The notes beneath the pieces are model-generated. The model did not search any database. It worked only from the letters and a program-made list of their open reading frames with translations, and was not told the DNA's origin. Shown here in pieces: positions 53,689 through 61,930 of a stretch of DNA of 64,000 bases (position 1 is its first letter; the number at the start of each line of letters is the position of its first letter). A program made the position numbers and the translations under genes. The stretch is from Halarcobacter anaerophilus (lineage in GTDB: Bacteria > Campylobacterota > Campylobacteria > Campylobacterales > Arcobacteraceae), in assembly GCF_006459125.1 (NCBI RefSeq), contig NZ_CP041070.1, positions 1,860,001 to 1,924,000 of the forward strand, read 5' to 3'.

Positions 53689-54321
53689 AACTTTAATTTC
53701 AACTCTCTCTTTACCTTTACCGATATTTTTACGTTTTAAACTTATTTTTCCTATTTCAGAAGTTCTTTTTAAATGCGTACCTCCACAAGGAACTTGCGAG
53801 AACCCCTCTATTTTCCAAAATCTTCTTCCTTTACTTTTATCTGAGAAATCACTTTGTATAGGCAAATCTTTATCTATCAGCTCTTGTGCTTTATTTTGAA
53901 TCTCCGTTAATAATGGTGAAATGTTTTCTTCCCATTCAAAATCAATACGGCTTTTATCTTCGGAAATATGTGCTCCGATTTTTTGTATGTATTTATATTT
54001 TTTATAAAATAGTTCCAAAACCACTTCTGCGGCAAAATGAAGCTTCATAAGTCGATATCTTCTTTTCCAGTCTATAATTGTATGAACCTCGTCACCTACT
54101 TTAAAATTCGGTTTACAAGCAAGAGTATAGATTATGGAATCATCTCTTTTTTCAGCTTTAATAACAGGAATATTGTTTATAGTTCCCTTATCACTCTCTT
54201 GTCCACCGGATTGTGCATAAAATATTGTTTGTGACAATTCTACTATATTGTCTTGTATAACTGATACTTTTGAATCTAATTCTGTTTTATAAGGGTCTAT
54301 CCAAAACAGTTTTTCACTCAT
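53683..54321 (-). CDS. AlaX-type alanyl-tRNA editing protein
   Basis: A 212-residue free-standing relative of the AlaRS editing domain that removes mischarged amino acids from tRNA-Ala. It has FYAQSGGQESDKG near the start and CGGTHLKRTSEIG (the C-x-x-x-H zinc pair) near the end. The first zinc motif reads HFAAE instead of the usual HxxxH, so one metal ligand is replaced by Glu. Length suits the medium AlaX class. Confidence 0.85.
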   Translation of the reverse strand: MSEKLFWIDPYKTELDSKVSVIQDNIVELSQTIFYAQSGGQESDKGTINNIPVIKAEKRDDSIIYTLACKPNFKVGDEVHTIIDWKRRYRLMKLHFAAEVVLELFYKKYKYIQKIGAHISEDKSRIDFEWEENISPLLTEIQNKAQELIDKDLPIQSDFSDKSKGRRFWKIEGFSQVPCGGTHLKRTSEIGKISLKRKNIGKGKERVEIKVK

Positions 54322-54408
54322 ATTAAGTCCTATGTTAAATAATTTTTTGTTTTTTTAAGTTTATATTATCAAAAAAAGATATGTCAGTAAATATTTAAGA
54401 TCATTAAA

Positions 54409-54426
54409 AGTAAGTTTTGACTTACT
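54409..54426 (-). terminator. hairpin at the end of the YqiA-like gene
   Basis: AGTAAGT (54409-54415) pairs with ACTTACT (54420-54426) around TTTG; the stop codon of the leftward gene is in the right arm. A short T-run follows on the minus strand. Confidence 0.45.
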
Positions 54427-54982
54427 CTTTAGACTCTAAAAAAACAGATATTTTTCTAAAATAACTCTCTATATCTTCAAAAGAGTGATTTCCACCCTCT
54501 TCAATTATTAATTCACTTTGAGGAAGTTTTTCAACTGCTTCATTATAATCCAGAATTTCATCATCGGTTTTTAATAAAACCATAAAATTCTCTTGATTTT
54601 TTAATTTTTCTATTTCAAATGCTTTTAACTCATTCATGTGCTCTTCTATTACTTCAAAAGAGCTACCGTCATAATAGTTCATCTGCATTCCGATTTTATT
54701 TAATGTTTTATACGGATAAATTGCAGGATTTATTAAAACAGCTTTTAAATCATATTTATTTGCTAAATATATTGCATAATATCCCCCTAAAGAGGAACCT
54801 ACTAAACCGACTTTTTCATCTCTTTGCAAAAATATTTCTATTATCTGTTCTAAAGTATCAATTGCTAAATTCGGTACATAAGATAAAGACGGAGTTACTA
54901 CTTCATCTTCAAAATATTCTCTAAAAAGTGTAGCTTTCCCACTATGTCCGTTACTTCCAAATCCATGTATATATATAATCAT
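54422..54982 (-). CDS. YqiA/YcfP-like alpha/beta-hydrolase
   Basis: A 186-residue alpha/beta-hydrolase. IYIHGFGSNGHSGKA starts the fold. The nucleophile serine is in GLVGSSLGGYYAIYLA. The acid Asp lies in LLKTDDEILDY and the catalytic His in EGGNHSFEDIE. This matches the YqiA/YcfP esterase group; the natural substrate is unknown. It lies 17 bases after the LysE-type exporter gene on the same strand. Confidence 0.87.
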   Translation of the reverse strand: MIIYIHGFGSNGHSGKATLFREYFEDEVVTPSLSYVPNLAIDTLEQIIEIFLQRDEKVGLVGSSLGGYYAIYLANKYDLKAVLINPAIYPYKTLNKIGMQMNYYDGSSFEVIEEHMNELKAFEIEKLKNQENFMVLLKTDDEILDYNEAVEKLPQSELIIEEGGNHSFEDIESYFRKISVFLESKE

Positions 54983-54999
54983 TTAATTTTCTCTCCGAT

Positions 55000-55635
55000 C
55001 TATTTGTTATCATTATCAAATAAAAGTTTTAACCCTACAATCGCAAAAGTAGCACCTACTAAACTATCAATATATCTCTTTAAATCGAAATATTTTTTAA
55101 CAACTTTTTTTGTTGAAAACATAAAAGCGTAACCTATAAAGACTATTATCCCTAAAGGCAGACAGACTAAAACAGGCAGATATACAGAAACTGAATTGCT
55201 GTTTATAGGTAAAGCAACTGCAATAATAGCTACCCAAACGGCAATTGCTTTGGGATTCAATAAATGCATCATAACACCTGAAATAAAATATTTAAAAAAG
55301 GAGTCGTTATTTTGAACGGTTTTCACTCTCTTATCTTCTTTTTTAAGAACCAAAGAGAAAGAGATATAAGCCAAATAAAGAAAATACAATCCACCTAATA
55401 TTTTAAGAAAATATAAAAAATTTCCATATTCAGTAAGTATCGGTTTTAATCCTGAAGCAGCAAGAACTCCCCAAAAAAAAGATCCGAAAGTTATACCAAG
55501 AGCAAAAAAAACTCCGGCTTTTCTGCCTGCATGAATTGAAGTATGTGCAATAGCAAGATTACTTGGACCGGGACTTGAGATTCCTAAAATATATATAGAA
55601 ACTGCAATGAATAGATCATAAGAAAAGAATTCCAT
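55000..55635 (-). CDS. LysE/RhtB-family amino-acid exporter
   Basis: A 211-residue membrane protein with six helices. ISSPGPSNLAIAHTSIHAGRKAGVFFALGITFGSF is the family N-terminal signature. LLNPKAIAVWVAI is the conserved NPK loop. It exports amino acids or related metabolites by proton exchange. Co-directional with rnhA upstream (25-base gap) and the hydrolase downstream. Confidence 0.9.
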   Translation of the reverse strand: MEFFSYDLFIAVSIYILGISSPGPSNLAIAHTSIHAGRKAGVFFALGITFGSFFWGVLAASGLKPILTEYGNFLYFLKILGGLYFLYLAYISFSLVLKKEDKRVKTVQNNDSFFKYFISGVMMHLLNPKAIAVWVAIIAVALPINSNSVSVYLPVLVCLPLGIIVFIGYAFMFSTKKVVKKYFDLKRYIDSLVGATFAIVGLKLLFDNDNK

Positions 55636-55660
55636 AATTTACTCCTTAAAGGCAATTATA

Positions 55661-56134
55661 CTACAAAAAATCCCTTAATGCTCTTCTTGAAGCCTTATCT
55701 ACTAAATTAAAAAGCTTATCTACTTCATTTTTCAGTTCTGTTTTTTTATGTCCTTTAACTTTTTTGAAAAGAAGAGATAATTTCTCATTTTGTCTATAAA
55801 AATCTTTATAAAGTTTATAATTTCTAATTTTTTTACCGCTTTTAGTAAAATAGTTATTTTTTTCCAAGCTTTTTTTTCTATCAAGAAGAGTTAAAATATT
55901 TTGGCAGTCCGTATAAACTATTATTTTACCCTTTTCTAAAAAGTTATCTTCCAAAGCCCAAAGTAAAACCTCTAATTCCAGCTTTGTAGAACTCGTATTC
56001 TCAAATCTTTTTATTTTTATATTTTGTCTTTTCAGTTTCTCATCAAAAATAAAATATGCACCGAAGCCTGTTTTTGTTTTAGGATCAACACTTCCATCAC
56101 AAAAAAGTTTTATAACTTCTTCACTCATTGACAA
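55661..56134 (-). CDS. rnhA: ribonuclease HI-type protein
   Basis: A 157-residue RNase H fold. Catalytic acids are visible as D in LFCDGSVDP, E in STKLELEVLLWAL, D in IVYTDCQNI and D in NLVDKASRRA. The basic handle region of E. coli RNase HI is not obvious. It cleaves RNA in RNA/DNA hybrids. It overlaps the 3' end of the DTW-domain gene by 14 bases. Confidence 0.85.
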   Translation of the reverse strand: MSMSEEVIKLFCDGSVDPKTKTGFGAYFIFDEKLKRQNIKIKRFENTSSTKLELEVLLWALEDNFLEKGKIIVYTDCQNILTLLDRKKSLEKNNYFTKSGKKIRNYKLYKDFYRQNEKLSLLFKKVKGHKKTELKNEVDKLFNLVDKASRRALRDFL

Positions 56135-56786
56135 TAGCTTTATTTCTTATTTCAGATCTTTTTGCACACTGTAATTGATACTCAACCATTTTGGAAAAAG
56201 GCTTTAAAAAATTATTGAAATTTTTCTCTTTTATAGATTCGATTTTTTGTTTATCTAATAACTTTAATATACAAAAAACAGACTCTATAGTTGAGAGACA
56301 ATAAAGATTCGGTTGTGTTTTTATTTTAAAAGCCGACTCATTTTTATAGTCAAAACTGAGTTTAGGTAATTTTTTTAAATTTTCACTCAATCTTATCATC
56401 TTTTTAGAACAAGACCAAGTTGAATCAACAATAAATATTACGTTTTTTTTATTGTTTAGACTTAATTTTTGGCTGTCTAGATTTATACTCTCTTTTGAAG
56501 GATAAAGAAGATATGAATTAAGTTTTGGATTCTCTATTATTTTATTTATCTCTTTATGCTTTGAAAAATCAATGCCCACATAAATCTCTGAGTTTTTCAA
56601 AGAAAGATTTGTTAAATGCCCTGTTCCGTTTTTTGTTTTTCTATACTCTTTTGGATGCATTAATATCACAAATTTCGTATTTGTATCAATTTTATCAATA
56701 AAACTGCACATGCAACTGCTTTTTGGTCTATAACATTTATAACAAACTTCTCTACTAATCAATTCAAAATTATCCAATATCATCAA
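56121..56786 (-). CDS. DTW-domain tRNA-uridine aminocarboxypropyltransferase
   Basis: A 221-residue protein with the N-terminal cysteine cluster CYKCYRPKSSCMC, then LMHPKEYRKTKNGTGHL and the signature VDSTWSCSKKM (D-x-T-W). This is the TapT/DTWD family, which forms acp3U in tRNA from SAM. A few residues vary from the E. coli pattern. Translationally coupled to rnhA by overlap. Confidence 0.87.
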   Translation of the reverse strand: MMILDNFELISREVCYKCYRPKSSCMCSFIDKIDTNTKFVILMHPKEYRKTKNGTGHLTNLSLKNSEIYVGIDFSKHKEINKIIENPKLNSYLLYPSKESINLDSQKLSLNNKKNVIFIVDSTWSCSKKMIRLSENLKKLPKLSFDYKNESAFKIKTQPNLYCLSTIESVFCILKLLDKQKIESIKEKNFNNFLKPFSKMVEYQLQCAKRSEIRNKAIVNE

Positions 56787-56896
56787 CTTTTTTAAATTTT
56801 AAGAGAATTTTATTGCTTTATGCCTTAAAAAAGCAGATTTTTAATATAAATTACAATATTTCAAAGCATTATCTTGCTTTTTATTAAAAATTAGGC
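56787..56896. other. intergenic stretch between the DTW and cold-shock genes
   Basis: A divergent promoter region, AT-rich. Nothing else recognisable. Confidence 0.4.
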
Positions 56897-57050
56897 TATA
56901 GTACACCTACAAAAAGATGATTCGAGTTACATCTTTAGTCTGCTTTACATAGATGACTTCTAGTTCACGGTACATACTAAAAGAAAAATCTCATATTATA
57001 TTTTTACAAAGCCTTAGAAATTTGGCACAATTAATTAATCAAGGAAAATA
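56897..57050 (+). promoter_or_regulatory. promoter and long 5' leader of the cold-shock gene
   Basis: A -10-like TATAGT at 56897-56902 would give a leader of about 140 bases, similar in length to E. coli cspA. A hairpin AAAGATG/CATCTTT (56913-56919 and 56930-56936) sits at its 5' end. Such leaders act as cold-responsive RNA switches; that role is inferred here. Confidence 0.45.
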
Positions 57051-57269
57051 ATGGCAACATTAGTAAATGGAACAGTAAAATGGTTCAATAGCGAAAAAGG
57101 TTTCGGTTTTATCGAACAAGAAAACGGTGGTAAAGATGTATTCGTACACTATAGACAAGTTAATCACAGTGGATACGGTAGAGTATCTTTAGATGAAGGT
57201 CAAAAAGTATCTTTTGAGATTGCTCAAGGTGAAAAAGGTCCACAAGCAGAAAACGTTACTGTACTGTAA
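57051..57269 (+). CDS. cold-shock protein, CspA family
   Basis: A 72-residue single-domain nucleic-acid chaperone. [15 protein letters not shown] contains RNP1 (KGFGFI) and DVFVHY is RNP2. AAGGAAA precedes the ATG. It binds single-stranded RNA and DNA and melts structures at low temperature. A strong hairpin terminator follows. Confidence 0.95.
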   Translation: MATLVNGTVKWFNSEKGFGFIEQENGGKDVFVHYRQVNHSGYGRVSLDEGQKVSFEIAQGEKGPQAENVTVL

Positions 57270-57278
57270 TTTCATCTA

Positions 57279-57304
57279 AACAAGCAGTCTAAAAGCTGCT
57301 TGTT
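57279..57304 (+). terminator. terminator of the cold-shock gene
   Basis: AACAAGCAG (57279-57287) pairs with CTGCTTGTT (57296-57304), ten bases after the stop. A T-rich tail follows after a few bases. Confidence 0.7.
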
Positions 57305-57321
57305 ACTTAAATATTTTTCTC

Positions 57322-57693
57322 TTATTTTAAAGAGTTTCTCCACTCTTCATATAAAGATTTTTTTTGCTTCTCTTTTATAAAAGCCCAAGTTTGACCCTTT
57401 TTTATAGCCTCTACTCTTTGAGTATATTTTTTTAAAGCCCTTGAAAATACCGATTTTATATCTATATCTTTCTCTTTATTTACAGCTATTAAAATATTTA
57501 AATAATCCCATAAAATATCACCTAATTCATCTTCTAAAAAACAATTCCTGTTTTTTTCATACTCTTCAAGTACTTCGTCGACTTCACTTTTCAGCTCATT
57601 TAAATAGATATTTGAACCGCCTTTCCAAGTACCGTTTTCATCGATTTTTGATTTCTGTTTTGCAAGTTCCAATAATTTGTAAAAGTCTTCCAT
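57322..57693 (-). CDS. MazG-like nucleotide pyrophosphohydrolase
   Basis: A 123-residue all-alpha NTP pyrophosphatase of the MazG/dUTPase superfamily. The metal-binding pattern is visible as ELKSEVDEVLEEYE (E-x-x-E) and FLEDELGDILWDYLNIL (E-x-x-D). It probably cleans up non-canonical or excess nucleotides. Divergent from radA. Confidence 0.82.
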   Translation of the reverse strand: MEDFYKLLELAKQKSKIDENGTWKGGSNIYLNELKSEVDEVLEEYEKNRNCFLEDELGDILWDYLNILIAVNKEKDIDIKSVFSRALKKYTQRVEAIKKGQTWAFIKEKQKKSLYEEWRNSLK

Positions 57694-57792
57694 TTTTTAA
57701 TAATCTTCTTTTTATTATAATTTTTTATTTTATCTACTTTATACAAAATATTGCATTTAGTCATATTTTTTATCTTCTTAAATTTTTTTCAT

Positions 57793-57798
57793 TATAAT
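57793..57798 (+). promoter_or_regulatory. radA -10 box
   Basis: TATAAT 27 bases before the chosen start codon, with AAAAGG as ribosome binding site. Confidence 0.5.
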
Positions 57799-57825
57799 TT
57801 CACTAGAAATTTAAAAGGTAAAAAA

Positions 57826-59175
57826 ATGGCAAAGAAAAAAACTTCACTTTTTGAGTGTCAACATTGTGGAGAACAGAGTACGAAATGGCTTGGAAAATGT
57901 CCTAGTTGCGGCTCTTGGGACTCTTTTATTGAATTAAACCAAGAGCAACAAGAGGTTTTAAAACAGAGTGCAAAAGTTGCAAACTCGGCATCAAAAGCAA
58001 CTCCCATTACAAAAATAGAACAAGATGATGTTACAAGATTTTCCTCTTTTAATGAAGAGTTTGATTTAGTTTTAGGAGGAGGAATTGTTCCCGGAAGTTT
58101 AACCCTAATAGGAGGAAGTCCAGGAGTCGGTAAATCTACACTTTTATTAAAAGTAGCAGGAAGTATTGCAAAATCGGGTAAAAAAGTTTTATATGTTTCA
58201 GGAGAAGAGAGTTCAGGACAAATAAAATTAAGAGCAAACCGTCTTGAAGCAAATCACGACAGCCTTTATCTTTTAAGTGAAATAAAACTTGAAGAGATTT
58301 TAGAAGAGCTTTTAAAAGAAGATTATGAAGTATGTATTATAGACTCTATTCAAACTATATATTCAAGTGCTTTAACCTCGGCTCCGGGAAGTGTTTCACA
58401 AGTAAGAGAGATAACTTTTGAATTAATGCGTAAAGCAAAAGAATCAGATATAGCAATGTTTATAATAGGACATATTACAAAAGACGGGAGTATTGCAGGA
58501 CCTAGAGTTTTAGAGCATATGGTTGATACGGTTTTATATTTTGAAGGAGAAGCCAGCAGAGAGTTAAGAATGCTTAGAGGATTTAAAAACAGATTCGGTT
58601 CTACTTCGGAAATAGGTATTTTTGAGATGACAGGAGAAGGATTAATCTCAGCAAAAGATATCTCCTCAAAATTTTTTGATAAAAGTAAAGCACAAAGCGG
58701 TTCGGCTTTAAGTGTCGTTATGGAAGGAAGCCGCGCACTTATTATTGAAGTACAGGCTTTAGTAACGGAAAGTACATATCCAAATCCTAAAAGAAGTGCC
58801 ACAGGATTTGACGCAAACAGATTAAATATGCTTTTAGCACTGCTTGAAAAAAAGATTGATTTACCTTTAAATCATTATGATGTTTTTATAAATATAAGCG
58901 GAGGAATAAAAATTAAAGAAAGCTCTGCCGATCTTGCAGTAATTGCGGCAATTATCAGCTCTTTTAGGGATAGACCCGTCTCTAAAGAATCAATATTTAT
59001 AGGAGAAGTTAGTTTAACAGGCGAAATAAAAGATGTATACTCTATAGACCTAAGATTAAAAGAGGCTCAAGCCCAAGGTATAAAAAAAGCCGTTGTTGCA
59101 CAAAAACCCAATTTAAAACTCTCTTTAAAAAGTTTTGCAGTAGATGAAGTAGCAAAAATGATAGAACTTTTTTAA
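57826..59175 (+). CDS. radA: DNA repair protein RadA
   Basis: A 449-residue RecA-like branch-migration helicase. The N-terminal zinc finger has CQHCG and CPSCGSW, Walker A is GGSPGVGKST, then the RadA KNRFG motif, and a C-terminal Lon-like domain ends the protein. The frame extends upstream to 57751, but the ATG at 57826 has the ribosome binding site and matches other RadA starts. It acts in homologous recombination. Confidence 0.95.
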   Translation: MAKKKTSLFECQHCGEQSTKWLGKCPSCGSWDSFIELNQEQQEVLKQSAKVANSASKATPITKIEQDDVTRFSSFNEEFDLVLGGGIVPGSLTLIGGSPGVGKSTLLLKVAGSIAKSGKKVLYVSGEESSGQIKLRANRLEANHDSLYLLSEIKLEEILEELLKEDYEVCIIDSIQTIYSSALTSAPGSVSQVREITFELMRKAKESDIAMFIIGHITKDGSIAGPRVLEHMVDTVLYFEGEASRELRMLRGFKNRFGSTSEIGIFEMTGEGLISAKDISSKFFDKSKAQSGSALSVVMEGSRALIIEVQALVTESTYPNPKRSATGFDANRLNMLLALLEKKIDLPLNHYDVFINISGGIKIKESSADLAVIAAIISSFRDRPVSKESIFIGEVSLTGEIKDVYSIDLRLKEAQAQGIKKAVVAQKPNLKLSLKSFAVDEVAKMIELF

Positions 59176-59215
59176 TAAAACTTGGATATAATCCCCAAAA
59201 AATAATGGGGATAAA

Positions 59216-59635
59216 GTGATTGACGTAGAGAATCAAACCAATAAAGAGATAGACCTAACTTCTTTGGAAGAGATTGCTAAAGATCTCACCTCCAAAGATA
59301 TAGAACTTATATTCGTAAATAATGAAACTATAAAAGAGTTAAACAAAGAGCATCGAAATATTGACAAAGCAACAGATGTTCTTAGCTTCCCTCTTGAATT
59401 TGAAATGCCCAATATGCCTTTAGGTTCTATTGTTATTTCTACTGATTTTGTTGAACAAAAAGCAGAAGAGTATGGACATAGTTTTGATAATGAGTTAAAA
59501 CTTCTTTTTATACACGGACTTCTTCATCTTTTAGGTTTTGACCATGAAATTGATAACGGTGAACATAGAAAAGAAGAAGAGAGATTGATAAGTAAATACA
59601 ATTTACCAAAAAGCTTAATAGTAAGGAACTCTTAA
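59216..59635 (+). CDS. ybeY: endoribonuclease YbeY
   Basis: A 139-residue metal-dependent RNase needed for 16S rRNA maturation and ribosome quality control. The zinc motif HGLLHLLGFDHEIDNGEH contributes three histidines, and ATDVLSFP is conserved upstream. It starts at a GTG preceded by GGGG. It lies 40 bases after radA and one base before the antiporter gene. Confidence 0.94.
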   Translation: MIDVENQTNKEIDLTSLEEIAKDLTSKDIELIFVNNETIKELNKEHRNIDKATDVLSFPLEFEMPNMPLGSIVISTDFVEQKAEEYGHSFDNELKLLFIHGLLHLLGFDHEIDNGEHRKEEERLISKYNLPKSLIVRNS

Positions 59636-59636
59636 T

Positions 59637-60554
59637 ATGGATATTTTAATTTTTATTGTAGCAATGACTGCTTTAATTTACGGAGCAGATTTTATCATTG
59701 CACAAAGTGAAAAAATCGCCCTTCACTACAAAATTTCTCCTTTTGTAATAGGAGCAACGTTAATTGCAGTAGGTACTTCTCTTCCTGAAATGGCAGTATC
59801 TATTTCAGCTTCCGCAAAAGGAAGTGGAGATATTGCAGTTGCAAACGTAATAGGAAGTACTATTTTTAACATAGCTTTGGTTTTAGGAGCAGTATTTTTA
59901 ATCTCTAAAAAAATTCAACCAAACAGAGACCTTTTTGCAAAAGATTCGGCATGGGCACTTTTTCCTATCTTAGTATTTATTCTAATGTCTATTGACGGAA
60001 AACTTAACTTTGTAGACGGTCTTTTATTTGTTTTTTTAATGTGCGGATATCTTATGTTTCTTATCAATTCAAATCAAATGGAAGAGATTGATGAAGATAT
60101 AAAAAAAGAGAAATTTGCCTGGGGAAGAACTTCCGTATTACTGTTAATAGGTTTTGTTCTTACTATTGCAGGAGCCGATTTTGCAATAGACAGTGCAGGA
60201 AATATAGCTAGAGATTTTGGAGTTAGCGAATGGGTTATCGGACTCTTTTTGGTTGCTTTTGGTACCTCTTTACCTGAACTAACCATCTCTATAAAATCTG
60301 CTTTAAAAAATAATGCCGATTTGGCAATCGGAAATATAATCGGTTCAAACGTTGCAAATTTTACAATGGTTTTAGGTGTCAGCTCTATGGTTAATCCTTT
60401 AAATGTAAATTTATCGGCAAACTTTTTTGATATTGCAGCTGCATTTATTCTTTCTCTTATGTTAGTATTTATAACAGCAAATAAACTATATAATAAAAGT
60501 GCCGGGATTGTATTAATGGTAGTATTAGGATTGGTAATTCAAAATAGCCTTTAA
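59637..60554 (+). CDS. CaCA-family calcium/sodium antiporter (YrbG-like)
   Basis: A 305-residue membrane protein of ten helices with two inverted repeats. Each carries an alpha motif: GATLIAVGTSLPEMAVS with NVIGSTIFN, and FLVAFGTSLPELTIS with NIIGSNVAN. It exchanges Ca2+ for Na+ or H+. Cotranscribed with ybeY and ended by a terminator shared with the convergent Fur-type gene. Confidence 0.92.
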   Translation: MDILIFIVAMTALIYGADFIIAQSEKIALHYKISPFVIGATLIAVGTSLPEMAVSISASAKGSGDIAVANVIGSTIFNIALVLGAVFLISKKIQPNRDLFAKDSAWALFPILVFILMSIDGKLNFVDGLLFVFLMCGYLMFLINSNQMEEIDEDIKKEKFAWGRTSVLLLIGFVLTIAGADFAIDSAGNIARDFGVSEWVIGLFLVAFGTSLPELTISIKSALKNNADLAIGNIIGSNVANFTMVLGVSSMVNPLNVNLSANFFDIAAAFILSLMLVFITANKLYNKSAGIVLMVVLGLVIQNSL

Positions 60555-60570
60555 GCTATTTTGAACTTTT
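60538..60570. terminator. bidirectional terminator between the antiporter and Fur-family genes
   Basis: TTCAAAATAGC (60538-60548) pairs with GCTATTTTGAA (60555-60565), an 11-bp stem, followed by CTTTTTT on the plus strand. Both stop codons fall inside the hairpin. Confidence 0.8.
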
Positions 60571-60969
60571 TTGGCAGTCTGAACAAGTTCCTGAAAAGAC
60601 TACTTTTGTATCTTTTACTTTAAAATCTGAAATTGTTGCTACAGAATCATTTAAAACAGATGTATCAATATAAATATCTTCTATTTTTCCACATGATGAA
60701 CAAATTAGATGAGAATGTTCCTCTTTTGCTAATTCATAAACAGATTTAGCTTCGGGAATTTTAACCTCATTTAAAAAAATCTTCTCAACCATTGCATTAA
60801 CATTTTTATATATTGTAGCAAGTGAAATAGAAGGAAATTTTTTCAACAAACTTTGATATAACTCATCAATGTTCATATGTCCATTTCTGTATAATTCTTC
60901 AACAATTGCAACTCTTTGTGGAGTTACTTTTAAATCATACTCTTTTAGTAAAACTGAACTATTGAACAT
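60556..60969 (-). CDS. perR: Fur-family regulator, probably PerR
   Basis: A 137-residue Fur-type repressor. The winged helix has VTPQRVAIVEELYRNGHMNIDELY and SLATIYKNVNAM. Metal sites include EEHSHLICSSCGKIEDI and a second CxxC (CSDC). The size and its position divergent from a desulforubrerythrin gene point to PerR, the peroxide sensor, rather than Fur; this is inference. AAAGGAAAAAA precedes the start. Confidence 0.82.
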   Translation of the reverse strand: MFNSSVLLKEYDLKVTPQRVAIVEELYRNGHMNIDELYQSLLKKFPSISLATIYKNVNAMVEKIFLNEVKIPEAKSVYELAKEEHSHLICSSCGKIEDIYIDTSVLNDSVATISDFKVKDTKVVFSGTCSDCQKSSK

Positions 60970-61140
60970 ATTTTTTCCTTTCCCGCATAATTTTACATAA
61001 AATTTAATAAATTTTACTTATATACGGAGCGTTTCATAATGAAATAGTATTATAAAAAACTTTTTTCTCTTTTATTAATTAATATTAGTAAAAGATAATA
61101 ATTTTCTTTTAAGATTAAAAAAGCTGTAAGTTTTATTAAC

Positions 61141-61155
61141 TTATAATCGTAATAG
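61141..61155 (+). promoter_or_regulatory. PerR-like box upstream of the desulforubrerythrin gene
   Basis: TTATAATCGTAATAG matches 12 of 15 positions of the PerR box TTATAATnATTATAA, 53 bases before the rrc start codon and in the divergent region next to the Fur-family gene. AT-rich background lowers confidence. Confidence 0.4.
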
Positions 61156-61207
61156 ATAAAATTTATTATAAAATAAGTCTTATTAAAATTTTAAGAAGGA
61201 GCTAAAA

Positions 61208-61861
61208 ATGAGACAATATGAATCATACAGATGTAACAAATGCGGGAATGTAATAGAAGTACAAAATGTAGGAGGAGGAGAACTTCACTGCTGTGGTCAA
61301 GCTATGGAAATGATTACCGAAAACTTAACTGCCGTAAACCTTATGAAGGCATTTGCAGGGGAATCTATGGCAAGAAACAAATATGAATATTTTGCAAAAG
61401 TTGCACAAAAAGAAGGGTATAGAGATATTGCCGAACATTTTCAAAGAGCTGCAAATAATGAAAAGAAACATGCAAATTTAGAATTAAGAGCCTGTAACGA
61501 AATGCTTAAAGGAAAAGAGTTAGGTGATACCGTAGAAAATCTAAAAGAAGCTATAGCAGGTGAAAGTTATGAAAACGTAACTATGTATCCTGATTTTGCA
61601 AAAATTGCAAAAGAAGAGGGTCTTTCTAAAATTTCAACTATGCTTAAACTCATAGGTAACATCGAAGTAGAACATGAAAATATGTATAAAATGCTTCTTG
61701 AAAGACTTGAATCAGGTAAAGAGTACGAAAGTGAAGATAGTGAAGAAGAGTGGATTTGTGAAGTCTGTGGACATGTACACAGAGGGAAAAAACCGCCTAA
61801 AAATTGTCCTGTATGTAAACATCCTCAAGAGTACTTTTCAAGACTTAATACAAAAAAATAG
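61208..61861 (+). CDS. rrc: desulforubrerythrin (Rrc-like)
   Basis: A 217-residue non-haem iron peroxidase with three parts. The N-terminal desulforedoxin-like centre uses C9, C12, C28 and C29. The di-iron four-helix rubrerythrin domain (about 40-175) has AGESMARNKYEYF, ANNEKKHANLE, AGESYENVTMY and GNIEVEHENMY. The C-terminal rubredoxin has CEVCGH and CPVCKH. This is the layout of Campylobacter Rrc. It detoxifies peroxide and is probably under PerR control. Confidence 0.95.
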   Translation: MRQYESYRCNKCGNVIEVQNVGGGELHCCGQAMEMITENLTAVNLMKAFAGESMARNKYEYFAKVAQKEGYRDIAEHFQRAANNEKKHANLELRACNEMLKGKELGDTVENLKEAIAGESYENVTMYPDFAKIAKEEGLSKISTMLKLIGNIEVEHENMYKMLLERLESGKEYESEDSEEEWICEVCGHVHRGKKPPKNCPVCKHPQEYFSRLNTKK

Positions 61862-61868
61862 CCATCAA

Positions 61869-61891
61869 AAGAGTAGATTTTATCTACTCTT
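61869..61891 (+). terminator. hairpin after the desulforubrerythrin gene
   Basis: AAGAGTAGA (61869-61877) pairs with TCTACTCTT (61883-61891). The T-run is weak. Confidence 0.55.
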
Positions 61892-61930
61892 AGATAAAAT
61901 AGCAAATTAACTCTATAATCCGGAGAAAAT

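Noticed and set aside
59187-59215. ATCCCC/GGGGAT hairpin masking the ybeY ribosome binding site
   Set aside because: The TATAAT overlaps the left arm, so that arm would mostly not be transcribed from this promoter.
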